Positions 25,826 to 34,766 of a stretch of DNA of 64,000 nucleotides are shown in pieces. Under the pieces are notes generated by a model, which saw only the letters and a program-made list of their open reading frames with translations, was not told the DNA's origin and ran no database searches. Position 1 is the stretch's first letter, and the number at the start of each line of letters is the position of its first letter. The translations under genes and the position numbers were made by a program. This DNA is from Shewanella halifaxensis HAW-EB4 (GTDB lineage: Bacteria > Pseudomonadota > Gammaproteobacteria > Enterobacterales > Shewanellaceae): positions 1,302,001 to 1,366,000 of the forward strand of contig NC_010334.1 in NCBI RefSeq assembly GCF_000019185.1, given 5' to 3'.

Positions 25826-26872
25826 ATGGCGTTTATCAACAAAATAAAACTAACAATCTATCCATTGATGCTGGCAATGAGTACTTTGTTACTGTCGGCT
25901 TGTAATGGCAAGGTGCAGTTGCCTATTAGTGAGGATGACTTAGATCAAATCTCCTGTGACGAGCAATATCAAAGTGATTGCCCAATGTCTTACCGAGGCG
26001 AGTTATTTACTGGTATTGCGACTTATACTTATGGCAAGCCAACGGGGTTTTATAGAGCGACTCAGTATCAAGATGGACTCGAGCATGGCTATAGCTTCTC
26101 CACGCTAAACAATCAACTCAATGAAACAGCATGGTACCAAGCTGGTAAGTTAGAGGGAAAAAATACCACGTATCACTTTAGCACAACAGGAAAGCCGCAA
26201 TGGGTAAGGCTTTATCAAGCGGGTGTACAAACCGAGCGTTATCTCTACGATGAGCAAGGTGTGGTAACTAGCTATAAGCGCTTTGAAAACAAAGAAGAGG
26301 TTGAGAGCATTTCTTATGAAAAAGGTCGTGAGTGGCGCCTGTATTACTTTGTTGCTGGTGAAAAACGGCAGCGTCACAAGGACTATTATGCTGGCGGGCA
26401 GCTTGAGAGTAATAGTGAATTCATTTATGCCGATTATAAGAAACTTAATGAGAAAACCTACTATCGAAATGGTCGCTTGAAGACAGAGTTCCACTTTGAC
26501 CGAAAGGCCAATTTGGGGAAGTTAAAGACATATGGCTCTAATGGAAAACTGCGAGATGAGCAGAATTATGGCTACAACCCGCTAAATACTAGACATGGAT
26601 TACAGTTGAGCTTTTGTAATGAAAATGGTCAAGTTGAATCTTCGGAGCATTACAATCTGGGGGTTGCGGATGGAGAGTTTAAGGATTATCACTGTAATGG
26701 ACAACTGAGAAACAGTCGTACCTATGTAAATGGTCTTGTGACTGATAAACAGATTAAAACCTATGACGAAAATGGTCAGGTGGTATTTATTGAAAAGCTG
26801 GATGCTAAAGGCAAGGTGACCCACAAGAGCTACCCTGATGAGTTTGGTAAGTGGATAACTCACGAAGGGTAG
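25826..26872 (+). CDS. Lipoprotein with MORN-like (YwqK-type) repeats
   Basis: A lipobox LLLSAC ends the signal sequence, with the acylated Cys near residue 26. The remainder is a string of short repeats of the form NGxL/xxxxxxYxNGxxxG, for example CHCNG-type GEFKDYHCNGQLRNSRTYVNG, which match MORN/YwqK-like repeats often annotated as antitoxin-like. The function is unknown; this family is not established as a toxin-antitoxin partner here, as no toxin gene is nearby. Lipoprotein maturation needs Lgt, which must be elsewhere. Confidence 0.7.
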   Translation: MAFINKIKLTIYPLMLAMSTLLLSACNGKVQLPISEDDLDQISCDEQYQSDCPMSYRGELFTGIATYTYGKPTGFYRATQYQDGLEHGYSFSTLNNQLNETAWYQAGKLEGKNTTYHFSTTGKPQWVRLYQAGVQTERYLYDEQGVVTSYKRFENKEEVESISYEKGREWRLYYFVAGEKRQRHKDYYAGGQLESNSEFIYADYKKLNEKTYYRNGRLKTEFHFDRKANLGKLKTYGSNGKLRDEQNYGYNPLNTRHGLQLSFCNENGQVESSEHYNLGVADGEFKDYHCNGQLRNSRTYVNGLVTDKQIKTYDENGQVVFIEKLDAKGKVTHKSYPDEFGKWITHEG

Positions 26873-27156
26873 TTATTGAGTGAAGCCAACAGCTGCAATC
26901 GAGTAGCTGAAGCTCATTTCGCAGGGCTTACTAGTGCTAGGTACTTTAGTCAGCTTACCACCAGAGCTGAAGAATATTTCAACGATTTAAAGTTTAATTA
27001 ATACAGCCCTTACTGGTTTTGTTAGGGTAGCCTGCTGTGGTTATAAAAATTCAAAACCATCGCTCTATTCTTGGTTAAAGCCTCTCATTATTAGTTTTTT
27101 TGGCTCATCACAAACCTTCCTATAAATCTGATGCGCATCATGAAAGCTTTTCATTG

Positions 27157-27172
27157 TGTGATGGTTGTCACG
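27157..27172 (+). promoter_or_regulatory. CRP-like site upstream of the octaheme cytochrome operon
   Basis: TGTGA-N6-TCACG matches the CRP consensus at nine of ten defined positions. It is about 170 bp before the start codon and 31 bp from an FNR-like box. The earlier part of the 26873-27337 gap shows nothing else. Confidence 0.6.
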
Positions 27173-27188
27173 CAAGTTGAAGCTGCCA

Positions 27189-27202
27189 TTGATTTAGATC
27201 AA
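27189..27202 (+). promoter_or_regulatory. Perfect FNR/EtrA-like box
   Basis: TTGATTTAGATCAA equals the FNR consensus TTGAT-N4-ATCAA. It lies about 140 bp before the octaheme cytochrome gene, implying anaerobic control. Confidence 0.7.
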
Positions 27203-27337
27203 TACAATATTTAAACGCTAGTTTAACATGGCGACTCATTGTTATTATCAATACATTAACAGTGAGATAAGAAGAATAATCAGAATATGATGATTTACAA
27301 ATAGTGAGTTAATTGAAGTGCAATAGAGGTGTATAAA

Positions 27338-28804
27338 ATGGAATATACTCGAAGTGTACGGCGGTGGTTATCTATACTGCTTCCACTCTTAGCAGTGGTT
27401 TGCCTATCATGGACGTCAACAGTAAATGCAGAAGCAAAAGCGCTAGTTTTAAAACCCTTCAAACAGTTAAGTGACGAAAGTGCAGAATGCGCGGCCTGTC
27501 ACAAAGAGAAAAACCCATCAATCTACGCCCAATGGGGGCGTTCAAAGCACTACGGTGCCAATGTCGGTTGCTATGAGTGTCACGCAGCAGATAAAAACGA
27601 TAAAGATGTGATAGAGCATGAGGGCAGTTTAATCTCGGTTATTGTCTCGCCTAAAGATTGTTCTCAGTGTCATAACCAAGAGGTTGAACAGTTCACTAAG
27701 AGCCATCATGCCAAAGCGGGTAAGATTATGGGCTCTCTCGATAACTTCCTCGCTGAAGTTGTTGAAGGGTCAATGACCTTCAATGGCAAGTCACCTGCTG
27801 CGGTCAATGGTTGCTGGCAGTGTCATGGCTCAGAGGTGAAAGTTTTGCCTAACGGCGATCTTGATCCTACGACTTGGCCTAACACGGGTATAGGACGAAT
27901 TAACCCGGATGGATCAATTGGTGCTTGTACAGCCTGTCACCAACGTCATGAGTTCTCTATGACGCAGGCGCGTCGCCCTGAAGCTTGTGGTAAGTGTCAC
28001 ATGGGACCCGATCACCCTCAGAAAGAGGTCTATGAAGAGTCTAAACACGGGATTAACTTCTACGCTAACGTCGATCGTATGAACTTAGACTCATCTAAGT
28101 GGATTGTCGGTGAAGACTATGATGCAGCGCCTACTTGTGCGACTTGTCATATGTCTGCAACACGTGAGCAGCCTATCACCCATGATGTTGGTGACAGAAT
28201 TAGTTGGACCTTAAGACCTGCCGTATCTGAGAAAATCGACGCAAAGGCAATCGCTCAGGGACACAAGGTTAAGAGCTGGCAAGATAGACGTGAGGATATG
28301 AAAGAGGTTTGTCAGTCTTGTCATACTAAATCGATGACAGACAGCTTCTATCTACAATTCGACTCTTTGGTTAACCTCTATAACGACAAGTTTGCAAGCC
28401 CAGGTAAACGTCTCATGGGGATGCTGAAAGAGGAAAATATGGTCACTGAGACTGCCTTCGATGAAGAGATAGAGTGGACTTGGTTCTTCTTATGGCATCA
28501 CGAAGGGCGACGTGCTCGTCATGGTGCAGCGATGCAGGCTCCTGACTATGTACAGTGGCACGGTATGTTTGAAGTCGCCGAGCGTTTCTACATCGAGATG
28601 GTTCCTCAGTATCTGGAAGTTGTTGAGGTCGCCGAGCACAATGGTAATACTGAGGGCGCAGAGAGGGCTCGTAAGCTTCTTGATGAAATATTATCTCGTC
28701 CAGAGCACGCGTGGTTTACCGGCAATGAACCCGATGAGGTGAAAGAAGCCCGTAAAGCTGCCCAGAAAGAGTTTAAAGCTCGCTATCTAAGTGAAAGTAA
28801 CTAG
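27338..28804 (+). CDS. Octaheme c-type cytochrome, hydroxylamine oxidoreductase family
   Basis: Eight CxxCH heme sites are visible, starting at C51, C78, C108, C159, C197, C217, C267 and C325, after a signal peptide (cleavage near residue 30). Number and spacing fit the hydroxylamine oxidoreductase (HAO) family, rather than the shorter tetrathionate-reductase type. In bacteria without ammonia oxidation such proteins (epsilon-HAO) may reduce nitrite or hydroxylamine to ammonium. Whether the P460-crosslinking tyrosine of true HAO exists is not settled. The start at 27338 follows GAGG. The next gene, a NapC/NirT tetraheme protein, would supply quinol electrons. Confidence 0.82.
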   Translation: MEYTRSVRRWLSILLPLLAVVCLSWTSTVNAEAKALVLKPFKQLSDESAECAACHKEKNPSIYAQWGRSKHYGANVGCYECHAADKNDKDVIEHEGSLISVIVSPKDCSQCHNQEVEQFTKSHHAKAGKIMGSLDNFLAEVVEGSMTFNGKSPAAVNGCWQCHGSEVKVLPNGDLDPTTWPNTGIGRINPDGSIGACTACHQRHEFSMTQARRPEACGKCHMGPDHPQKEVYEESKHGINFYANVDRMNLDSSKWIVGEDYDAAPTCATCHMSATREQPITHDVGDRISWTLRPAVSEKIDAKAIAQGHKVKSWQDRREDMKEVCQSCHTKSMTDSFYLQFDSLVNLYNDKFASPGKRLMGMLKEENMVTETAFDEEIEWTWFFLWHHEGRRARHGAAMQAPDYVQWHGMFEVAERFYIEMVPQYLEVVEVAEHNGNTEGAERARKLLDEILSRPEHAWFTGNEPDEVKEARKAAQKEFKARYLSESN

Positions 28805-28860
28805 CAACCGAGCAAGGGGGTGTTAATCACCTCCTTCCTCCCCCAATTGAGGAGACTCTA

Positions 28861-29427
28861 GTGAATAACAAAGGGGAAAGAACTCGGTGGCAACGGCTTT
28901 GGAGCTGGTTAAAGCGACCTTTAGCTTTGGGGATCCCTATCGGAGTGTTTCTAATGGTAATGGGAGCAGCATCGTTTCAAGGAATGATGGTGGCATCAAA
29001 CCAAAACGCTTTCTGTTTTAGTTGTCACCTGAAGATGGATACGATTGTGCAGGAGTATAAGGCGTCATCCCACTATGGTGATGGGGAAACGATTCCAGCC
29101 ACCTGCTCAGATTGTCATGTGCCTCATCCTTTTGTCGATAAGATGATCGTCAAGACCATCGCGCTTAAGGATGTATATCATATGATGGTAGGTACCATCA
29201 CCGAGGAAAATTTTGAAGAACATAGACCCGCTATGGCAGAGAATGTTTGGAAAGATTTCAAGAAGAACGACTCTGCTAACTGTCGCGAATGTCATCAAGG
29301 TGAAAACTTTGATTTAGCCAAGCAACCACAAAGGGCGCGACTGAATCATGAAAAGATAGCGGCAAGAGGTGAAACCTGTATTGATTGTCATCAAGGGTTA
29401 ACCCATAAACGGATCGTTATACGCTAA
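28861..29427 (+). CDS. NapC/NirT-family tetraheme cytochrome c
   Basis: A quinol dehydrogenase anchored by one N-terminal membrane helix (about 21-43) and bearing four CxxCH heme sites at C52, C82, C141 and C173. The family passes electrons from menaquinol to periplasmic reductases. GTG start at 28861 preceded by GAGGAG. The gene begins 56 bp after the octaheme gene, so both form one operon, ending in a terminator at 29481. This pairing resembles haoA-haoC of Campylobacter relatives. Confidence 0.85.
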   Translation: MNNKGERTRWQRLWSWLKRPLALGIPIGVFLMVMGAASFQGMMVASNQNAFCFSCHLKMDTIVQEYKASSHYGDGETIPATCSDCHVPHPFVDKMIVKTIALKDVYHMMVGTITEENFEEHRPAMAENVWKDFKKNDSANCRECHQGENFDLAKQPQRARLNHEKIAARGETCIDCHQGLTHKRIVIR

Positions 29428-29480
29428 GTTAGACCGTGAACTGACAAGTTCGCATAGATTCAAAAAAGCTCTTCTCCAGT

Positions 29481-29514
29481 AAAGGCCGCCTCCCACTTGC
29501 GGCCTTTTTATTTT
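29481..29514 (+). terminator. Terminator after the octaheme/tetraheme operon
   Basis: AAAGGCCGC and GCGGCCTTT pair around nine bases, then TTTATTTT. Confidence 0.85.
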
Positions 29515-29658
29515 GTTTCACTACACGTCTCGCTATCATCTTGAAAGCTTATTGTTGTTTGCCAAAAATATTTACGCTGTTAATCAAGGTTCAAATCCAT
29601 TAGGTTAATCGTAATATTACTGATTAGAACGTAGAAAAATAAAGATGGAGAAGAGCAG

Positions 29659-30201
29659 ATGAAATCCGCCGTAGAGCAGTTAGCTCGTTATAAAAGTGTT
29701 CACTTAAACCCAAACAATATTAAGACCCACTTTGTGGGAGTCCCACTGATTATCTGGTCATTGTTTGTGATGCTTAACCTTATTCCAGTTCATTTTATAG
29801 CGTTGCCAGAGCAGGGGATATCGGTCAATGTTGCAGATGTTTTCGCTGTCGGTGTGCTTATCTACTATGCGATGTTGCATATGAGACTGGCATTGGGAAT
29901 GCTGCTGTTTATCATGCCGGTGCTCTATACATCAAACCTTGTTGCCCAGCATCAATATGGGTTGTGGATAGCGATAGTCGTATTTGTAGTTGCTTGGGTT
30001 ATTCAGCTTATTGGTCACCAATATGAGAAGGCCAAACCTGCATTTATCGATGATCTTAACCAGTTATTAATAGGCCCTTTTTTCTTGATGGCAGAGGTTT
30101 ACTTTATGTTGGGATTTGAAAATGATCTCAATAAACAGATCACGCCGCTGGCGATAACTAAGCGGCGTGAATTGGAAGCGCTGAGGAAAGTGGCGGGATA
30201 A
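29659..30201 (+). CDS. DUF962/Mpo1-like membrane protein
   Basis: The start, LARYKSVHLNPNNIKTHFVGVPL, and the later GHQYEKAKPAF are the histidine-bearing motifs of the Mpo1 (YGL010w) family, in which the yeast member acts as a 2-hydroxy fatty acid dioxygenase. Four hydrophobic segments follow. Bacterial function is not established. RBS at GGAGAAG before ATG 29659. It stands alone between the cytochrome operon and the minus-strand yfjD-like gene. Confidence 0.75.
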   Translation: MKSAVEQLARYKSVHLNPNNIKTHFVGVPLIIWSLFVMLNLIPVHFIALPEQGISVNVADVFAVGVLIYYAMLHMRLALGMLLFIMPVLYTSNLVAQHQYGLWIAIVVFVVAWVIQLIGHQYEKAKPAFIDDLNQLLIGPFFLMAEVYFMLGFENDLNKQITPLAITKRRELEALRKVAG

Positions 30202-30292
30202 TCGCAGTCATAATCAGCAAAAAGAAGGCGTTGATGGCGTCTTCTTTCATTTCAGTCTTTCTTGCAGAAGTCTAAAAGATTACGCTGCGAGC

Positions 30293-31573
30293 CTATTTTG
30301 CTTTTGTTGGTGGTAGATAATGCTGTGGCATGACTCTTACCGTTTTAATCATATTATCGGCCACATCAATAACTTCGAGCGGGTAACCATATAAGCGCAT
30401 TGAAGTATTGGGCTCTGGGATCTCTTCAAGATATTCGAGTACTAGACCATTAATGGTCTTAGGGCCATCGATTGGAAATTGCCAACTCATCTCTTTATTG
30501 AGCTCTCGAATGTTGATACTGGCCTCAATCAGATAACTTCCATCCTGTTGTAGGGTGATATCTTCGCTCGGAGTTGTCACCATTGAGGTGGTAAAGTCAC
30601 CGACAATCTCTTCTAAAATATCTTCAAGTGTCACCAAGCCTTGAATGTCGCCATACTCATCTACCACTAAGCCGATGCGCTCTTTATTATGCTGAAAGTT
30701 CGATAGTTGTACATTTAGCGGCGTCGCTTCAGGAATAAAGTACAGCTCTTTTACTGCACGAAGTAGTGATGACTTACTAAATTGCCCTTTAGATTGCAGA
30801 CGTAGCGCATCACGTAAATGTACAAAACCAACCGCGTCATCGATGGTATCTCGATAAAGTAAAACACGGGTGTGTGGGCTTTGGATCACCTGCTTGTTGA
30901 TGCTCTTAAAGTCATCGTTAATATTGATGGCATAAAGATCAGAACGCGGGATCATGATGTCATCGACCGTCACCTTTTCAAGATCCATAATCGACAGCAA
31001 CATCTCTTGGTGACGTTGTGGAATTAAGGCTCCAGCCTCATTCACAACGGTACGTAGTTCTTCTTGGCTTAGGGCATCATCGGCTTTAACAGAACGAATA
31101 CCGAGTAAGCGTAAGAAGGTCGAGGTAATGAAATTGACAACTTTAACGAAGGGCGATAATACGACTAATAGTACGCGAAGGATTAAGCTAGAGGGGAAAG
31201 CGATACGTTCAGGATGGAGGGCTGCAACGGTTTTGGGAGTGACTTCAGCAAATACGAGTACGACAAGCGTTAACACACCGGTCGAGATGGCGACCCCGAC
31301 GTCACCAAATAAACGAATTCCGATAATGGTGGCGATAGCCGACGCGAGAATATTCACCAGGTTATTACCGATAAGGATAAGCCCTATCAGTCTATCAGGG
31401 CGCTCAAGCATTTTTATGGCGCGTTTAGCACCTTTATGGCCACTGTTTGCCAAGTGACGCAGGCGGTAGCGATTGAGCGACATCATGGCGGTTTCTGAGC
31501 CTGAAAAGTAGGCTGAGAGTATAATCAAGACGAACAAAGTTGATAAAAGTACGCCAGTGGATATATCGTCCAA
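30293..31573 (-). CDS. yfjD: HlyC/CorC-family (DUF21/CBS) membrane protein, YfjD-like
   Basis: An N-terminal DUF21 membrane domain (about 1-180; GSETAMMSLNRYRLRHLA), a pair of CBS domains (about 190-320; DIMIPRSDLYAIN and VDEYGDIQGLVTLEDILEEIVG) and a CorC/HlyC C-terminal domain. Family members are linked to magnesium or cobalt export, but transport activity is not proven for this one. The neighbouring ypjD and ffh match the E. coli order. Confidence 0.85.
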   Translation of the reverse strand: MDDISTGVLLSTLFVLIILSAYFSGSETAMMSLNRYRLRHLANSGHKGAKRAIKMLERPDRLIGLILIGNNLVNILASAIATIIGIRLFGDVGVAISTGVLTLVVLVFAEVTPKTVAALHPERIAFPSSLILRVLLVVLSPFVKVVNFITSTFLRLLGIRSVKADDALSQEELRTVVNEAGALIPQRHQEMLLSIMDLEKVTVDDIMIPRSDLYAININDDFKSINKQVIQSPHTRVLLYRDTIDDAVGFVHLRDALRLQSKGQFSKSSLLRAVKELYFIPEATPLNVQLSNFQHNKERIGLVVDEYGDIQGLVTLEDILEEIVGDFTTSMVTTPSEDITLQQDGSYLIEASINIRELNKEMSWQFPIDGPKTINGLVLEYLEEIPEPNTSMRLYGYPLEVIDVADNMIKTVRVMPQHYLPPTKAK

Positions 31574-31721
31574 ACCTTGGAGCTCCGCTGTTGTTTTAAA
31601 GATAGAGGCGAATAAAAACTGAATAAAGCGCTATAAATAAAATTAGTAATTACAGAACTTTCAAATAAGTGTCAAGTTTAGCCCACCATTTGAAGGTGGG
31701 CTAAATAACAAAATAGCGGCG

Positions 31722-32510
31722 TTAGTTGAGGATTAACTCTTTGACAACACGGGCGCCAAAGTAAGCCAGTGACAGCAGCACTCCGCCTGTCAATGTGTAA
31801 GCTACGGCCGTTCTTATACGGCAACCAACCCAGTATTGCTGAGCTAGCATGGCGATATACACACACCAAGCCATAATAGAGAGTACAGCCTTGTGACCTT
31901 TACCTTCTTCAAACATGTCATCGAGGAAGATAAAGCCAGTCGCGAGTGATAAACTGAGTAAAATTACGCCGACAATCACTAAGTGATACAGCTGTTTTTC
32001 AACGGTCATCAGTGGTGGCATAGCCGAAGTGAGAACAAACTTCTTACTCTTTAGACGGTTCTGAATAATCGCCAGTTGGATCGCATAAAGCGCAGCAATC
32101 ATCAGTGCACTGTAAGCCATTAGCGACAATACAACGTGAACCAAGACGTCTGGATGGATCTCGAAATGAATGATGTATTCAGGTGGCACTAACCAAAGCA
32201 GCGCTACAGAGATCACCGAGCAAGCATAAACGACAGGTAGAACAACAATCACCTTCAGCCTGAATAACAAGATGGTAAAGCTAAAGGTAATGATCCAGTT
32301 AACCAAGGAGATCACGTTGGTTAAGCTGAAGTTTTGACCATCAGTGGTGACAATGGCTTGATATAGCGCCGCAGCGTGCAGCACAACACCAACCGCAGCC
32401 ACGCCAGCGACTAACTTTCTGTTTGGTCCGTCAACATGAAAAAGGCGACTTGCGACGAGAACCAAAGCAATACTATAAAAAAACATGGCTGAAGCTGAAA
32501 AAATGACCAT
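31722..32510 (-). CDS. ypjD: YpjD, CcsA-like membrane protein
   Basis: A 262-residue protein with eight hydrophobic segments and the CcsA/CcmC-type cytochrome c assembly domain. Conserved histidines lie in VVLHAAALYQ, PDVLVHVVLSL and GKGHKAVLSIMAW. The actual function is unclear; its relatives handle heme. It lies between yfjD and ffh, on the minus strand, divergent from ffh. Confidence 0.8.
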   Translation of the reverse strand: MVIFSASAMFFYSIALVLVASRLFHVDGPNRKLVAGVAAVGVVLHAAALYQAIVTTDGQNFSLTNVISLVNWIITFSFTILLFRLKVIVVLPVVYACSVISVALLWLVPPEYIIHFEIHPDVLVHVVLSLMAYSALMIAALYAIQLAIIQNRLKSKKFVLTSAMPPLMTVEKQLYHLVIVGVILLSLSLATGFIFLDDMFEEGKGHKAVLSIMAWCVYIAMLAQQYWVGCRIRTAVAYTLTGGVLLSLAYFGARVVKELILN

Positions 32511-32903
32511 TGAGTATTAACCTATTATTTATGAACCTGATGCTTTAACGCATGCTTTTAATCTGTAAGTAAAGTAGACCAAACTAGTTGCATAGTAGCG
32601 TGATTTAATCACTGAACGAGCTAAAGTATCGTGCCCGGTCTCCTTGCTAAAGTCATTTCGATTTTAATCACTGAGTTTGCACGTAACATTACGTGATAGA
32701 ATAGCATGAGCAAAGGTGATTTGGGCAGTGACCTTGGTTGCAAAAATAGGTCGATTCTTTGCTTTATAACCGATTTTACACAAATTTATGCAATTGGCAG
32801 GTCCAGTTGTAAAAGTAACTTGCTTCATTCTGTAGCATAATAGCTGGGCATCGCTATAATACAGCCCCATCAATATTAATTTTAAACGGTAAAGAGCTGG
32901 ATA
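32511..32903. promoter_or_regulatory. ypjD-ffh divergent intergenic region with palindrome
   Basis: This 393-bp gap contains a perfect 16-bp palindrome, CACGTAACATTACGTG-like, with 7-bp arms at 32680-32686 and 32689-32695, about 170 bp from ypjD and 210 bp from ffh. A TATAAT -10-like hexamer sits at 32855-32860 before ffh. The palindrome's regulator is unknown. Confidence 0.4.
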
Positions 32904-34277
32904 ATGTTTGAGAACTTAACTGACAGATTGTCACGGACTCTGAAAAATATCAGTGGCCGTGGTCGCTTAACGGAAGAAAACGTTAAGGAAACCTTACGCG
33001 AAGTACGCATGGCACTTCTTGAGGCCGATGTTGCCTTGCCTGTGGTTCGTGAATTCGTAAATAGCGTTAAAGAACGCGCTGTTGGACAAGAGGTTTCTAA
33101 GAGTCTAAGTCCAGGCCAAGCCTTTATTAAGATCGTTCAAAGCGAACTTGAAAATGCGATGGGCGAAGCGAACGAAGCTTTAGACCTATCGGCTCAGCCG
33201 CCAGCTGTTATCATGATGGCAGGTCTGCAAGGTGCGGGTAAAACCACCAGTGTTGCAAAGCTTGCTAAATTCTTGCGTGAACGTGAGAAGAAGTCTGTTC
33301 TGGTTGTGTCTGCTGACGTTTATCGTCCTGCGGCGATTAAGCAGCTAGAAACCTTAGCGGCGGAAGTTGAAGTTCAGTTCTTCCCGTCAGACGTGAGCCA
33401 AAAGCCAGTTGATATCGCCAAAGCGGCAATTGCTCATGCTAAGCTAAAATTCATTGATGTGGTTATTGTCGATACTGCAGGTCGTCTGCACGTCGATGAA
33501 GCCATGATGGATGAAATTAAAGAGCTTCATGCCGTGATTAACCCGGTTGAGACATTGTTTGTGGTTGATGCCATGACAGGTCAAGATGCGGCAAACACAG
33601 CAAAGGCCTTTAACGAAGCCTTACCGTTAACGGGTGTGGTACTGACAAAAGTCGATGGTGACGCACGAGGCGGTGCTGCGCTTTCTATCCGCCACATTAC
33701 CGGTAAGCCAATTAAATTCTTAGGTGTCGGTGAAAAGACTGATGCGTTAGAAGCATTCCACCCAGATCGTGTCGCGTCACGCATCCTTGGTATGGGCGAC
33801 GTTCTTTCTCTTATTGAAGAGGTTGAGCGTGGTGTAGACCAAGAAAAGGCGATGAAGCTTGCTGCTAAAGTGAAAAAAGGTGGAAACTTTGATTTAGAAG
33901 ATTTCCGCGAACAGCTGCAGCAGATGAAGAACATGGGCGGCATGATGAACATGATTGAGAAGCTACCAGGTGTGGGTCAATTACCACCTGAAGCACTTGC
34001 TCAAGTTCAAGACGGCAAGATGACAGGGCAGATGGAAGCGATTATCAATTCTATGACGGCAGGTGAACGTCAACGCCCTGACATTATTAAAGGTTCGCGT
34101 AAGCGCAGAATCGCCATGGGTTCAGGAACACAAATTCAAGATGTGAACCGTTTGCTTAAACAGTTCACTCAAATGCAGAAAATGATGAAGAAAATGTCAT
34201 CTAAAGGTGGCATGAAAAAGATGATGCGTGGCATGAGTGGTATGTTGCCACCGGGCATGAAAATGCCGGGCCGCTAG
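32904..34277 (+). CDS. ffh: Ffh, signal recognition particle GTPase
   Basis: Ffh binds 4.5S RNA and signal sequences and delivers ribosomes to FtsY. The N domain (1-100), GTPase G1 motif AGLQGAGKTTS (106-116), DTAGR, TKVDGDARGG, and the C-terminal methionine-rich M domain (KMMKKMSSKGGMKK) are present. Length 457 is typical (453 in E. coli). The gene opens the ffh-rpsP-rimM-trmD-rplS cluster, though a strong hairpin separates it from rpsP. Confidence 0.96.
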   Translation: MFENLTDRLSRTLKNISGRGRLTEENVKETLREVRMALLEADVALPVVREFVNSVKERAVGQEVSKSLSPGQAFIKIVQSELENAMGEANEALDLSAQPPAVIMMAGLQGAGKTTSVAKLAKFLREREKKSVLVVSADVYRPAAIKQLETLAAEVEVQFFPSDVSQKPVDIAKAAIAHAKLKFIDVVIVDTAGRLHVDEAMMDEIKELHAVINPVETLFVVDAMTGQDAANTAKAFNEALPLTGVVLTKVDGDARGGAALSIRHITGKPIKFLGVGEKTDALEAFHPDRVASRILGMGDVLSLIEEVERGVDQEKAMKLAAKVKKGGNFDLEDFREQLQQMKNMGGMMNMIEKLPGVGQLPPEALAQVQDGKMTGQMEAIINSMTAGERQRPDIIKGSRKRRIAMGSGTQIQDVNRLLKQFTQMQKMMKKMSSKGGMKKMMRGMSGMLPPGMKMPGR

Positions 34278-34303
34278 GCTATCTTTTAATTCTGCAAAGC
34301 TAA

Positions 34304-34345
34304 ATTTACAGACCAGAGTGAAACTCACGCTGGTCTGTAAATCGT
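34304..34345 (+). terminator. Long hairpin after ffh
   Basis: ATTTACAGACCAG (34304-34316) and CTGGTCTGTAAAT (34330-34342) form a perfect 13-bp stem with a 13-nt loop, followed by CGTTTTAGG. It probably terminates or stabilises the ffh transcript. Confidence 0.6.
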
Positions 34346-34423
34346 TTTAGGCGTAAAAAACGTCGATTACGGTTGCATTCGCTGGTCAGTCAGGTAAAAT
34401 CTGCCGGCTTTCTATCTGGGGCT

Positions 34424-34460
34424 CTCCGCGAACACGGAGTTTCAGTTTTTATTTTTGCTT
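34424..34460 (+). promoter_or_regulatory. Possible rpsP leader hairpin
   Basis: CTCCG and CGGAG pair across six bases and a T-rich stretch follows, 35 bp before rpsP. It could be a weak terminator or a leader control element; evidence is thin. Confidence 0.25.
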
Positions 34461-34494
34461 GATAAAAAGCAAATCATTAGAGGATACAAAACGC

Positions 34495-34746
34495 ATGGTT
34501 ACCATTCGTTTAGCTCGTGGCGGCGCAAAAAAGCGTCCATTTTATAACATCGTTGTAGCTGACAGCCGTAACGCCCGTGACGGTCGTTTCATCGAGCGCG
34601 TTGGCTTTTTTAACCCAGTAGCTCGTGGCCAAGAAGAAGCTCTACGCTTAGATCTTGACCGTGTTGAGCATTGGGTTGCTAACGGTGCTGCTACTACTGA
34701 TCGTGTAGCAAAATTGATCAAAGACGCTCGTAAAGCAGCAGCTTAA
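34495..34746 (+). CDS. rpsP: 30S ribosomal protein S16
   Basis: S16 (83 residues) binds 16S rRNA early in 30S assembly. The start [21 protein letters not shown] at 34495 is diagnostic; the longer frame from 34459 is not used. GAGG lies upstream. rimM follows after 17 bp, as in E. coli. Confidence 0.97.
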
Positions 34747-34766
34747 TAGCGTTAGGGTATAGATTG

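Noticed and set aside
25826..26872. YwqK-type antitoxin of a toxin-antitoxin pair
   Set aside because: No toxin gene lies beside it and the lipobox places it in the envelope.
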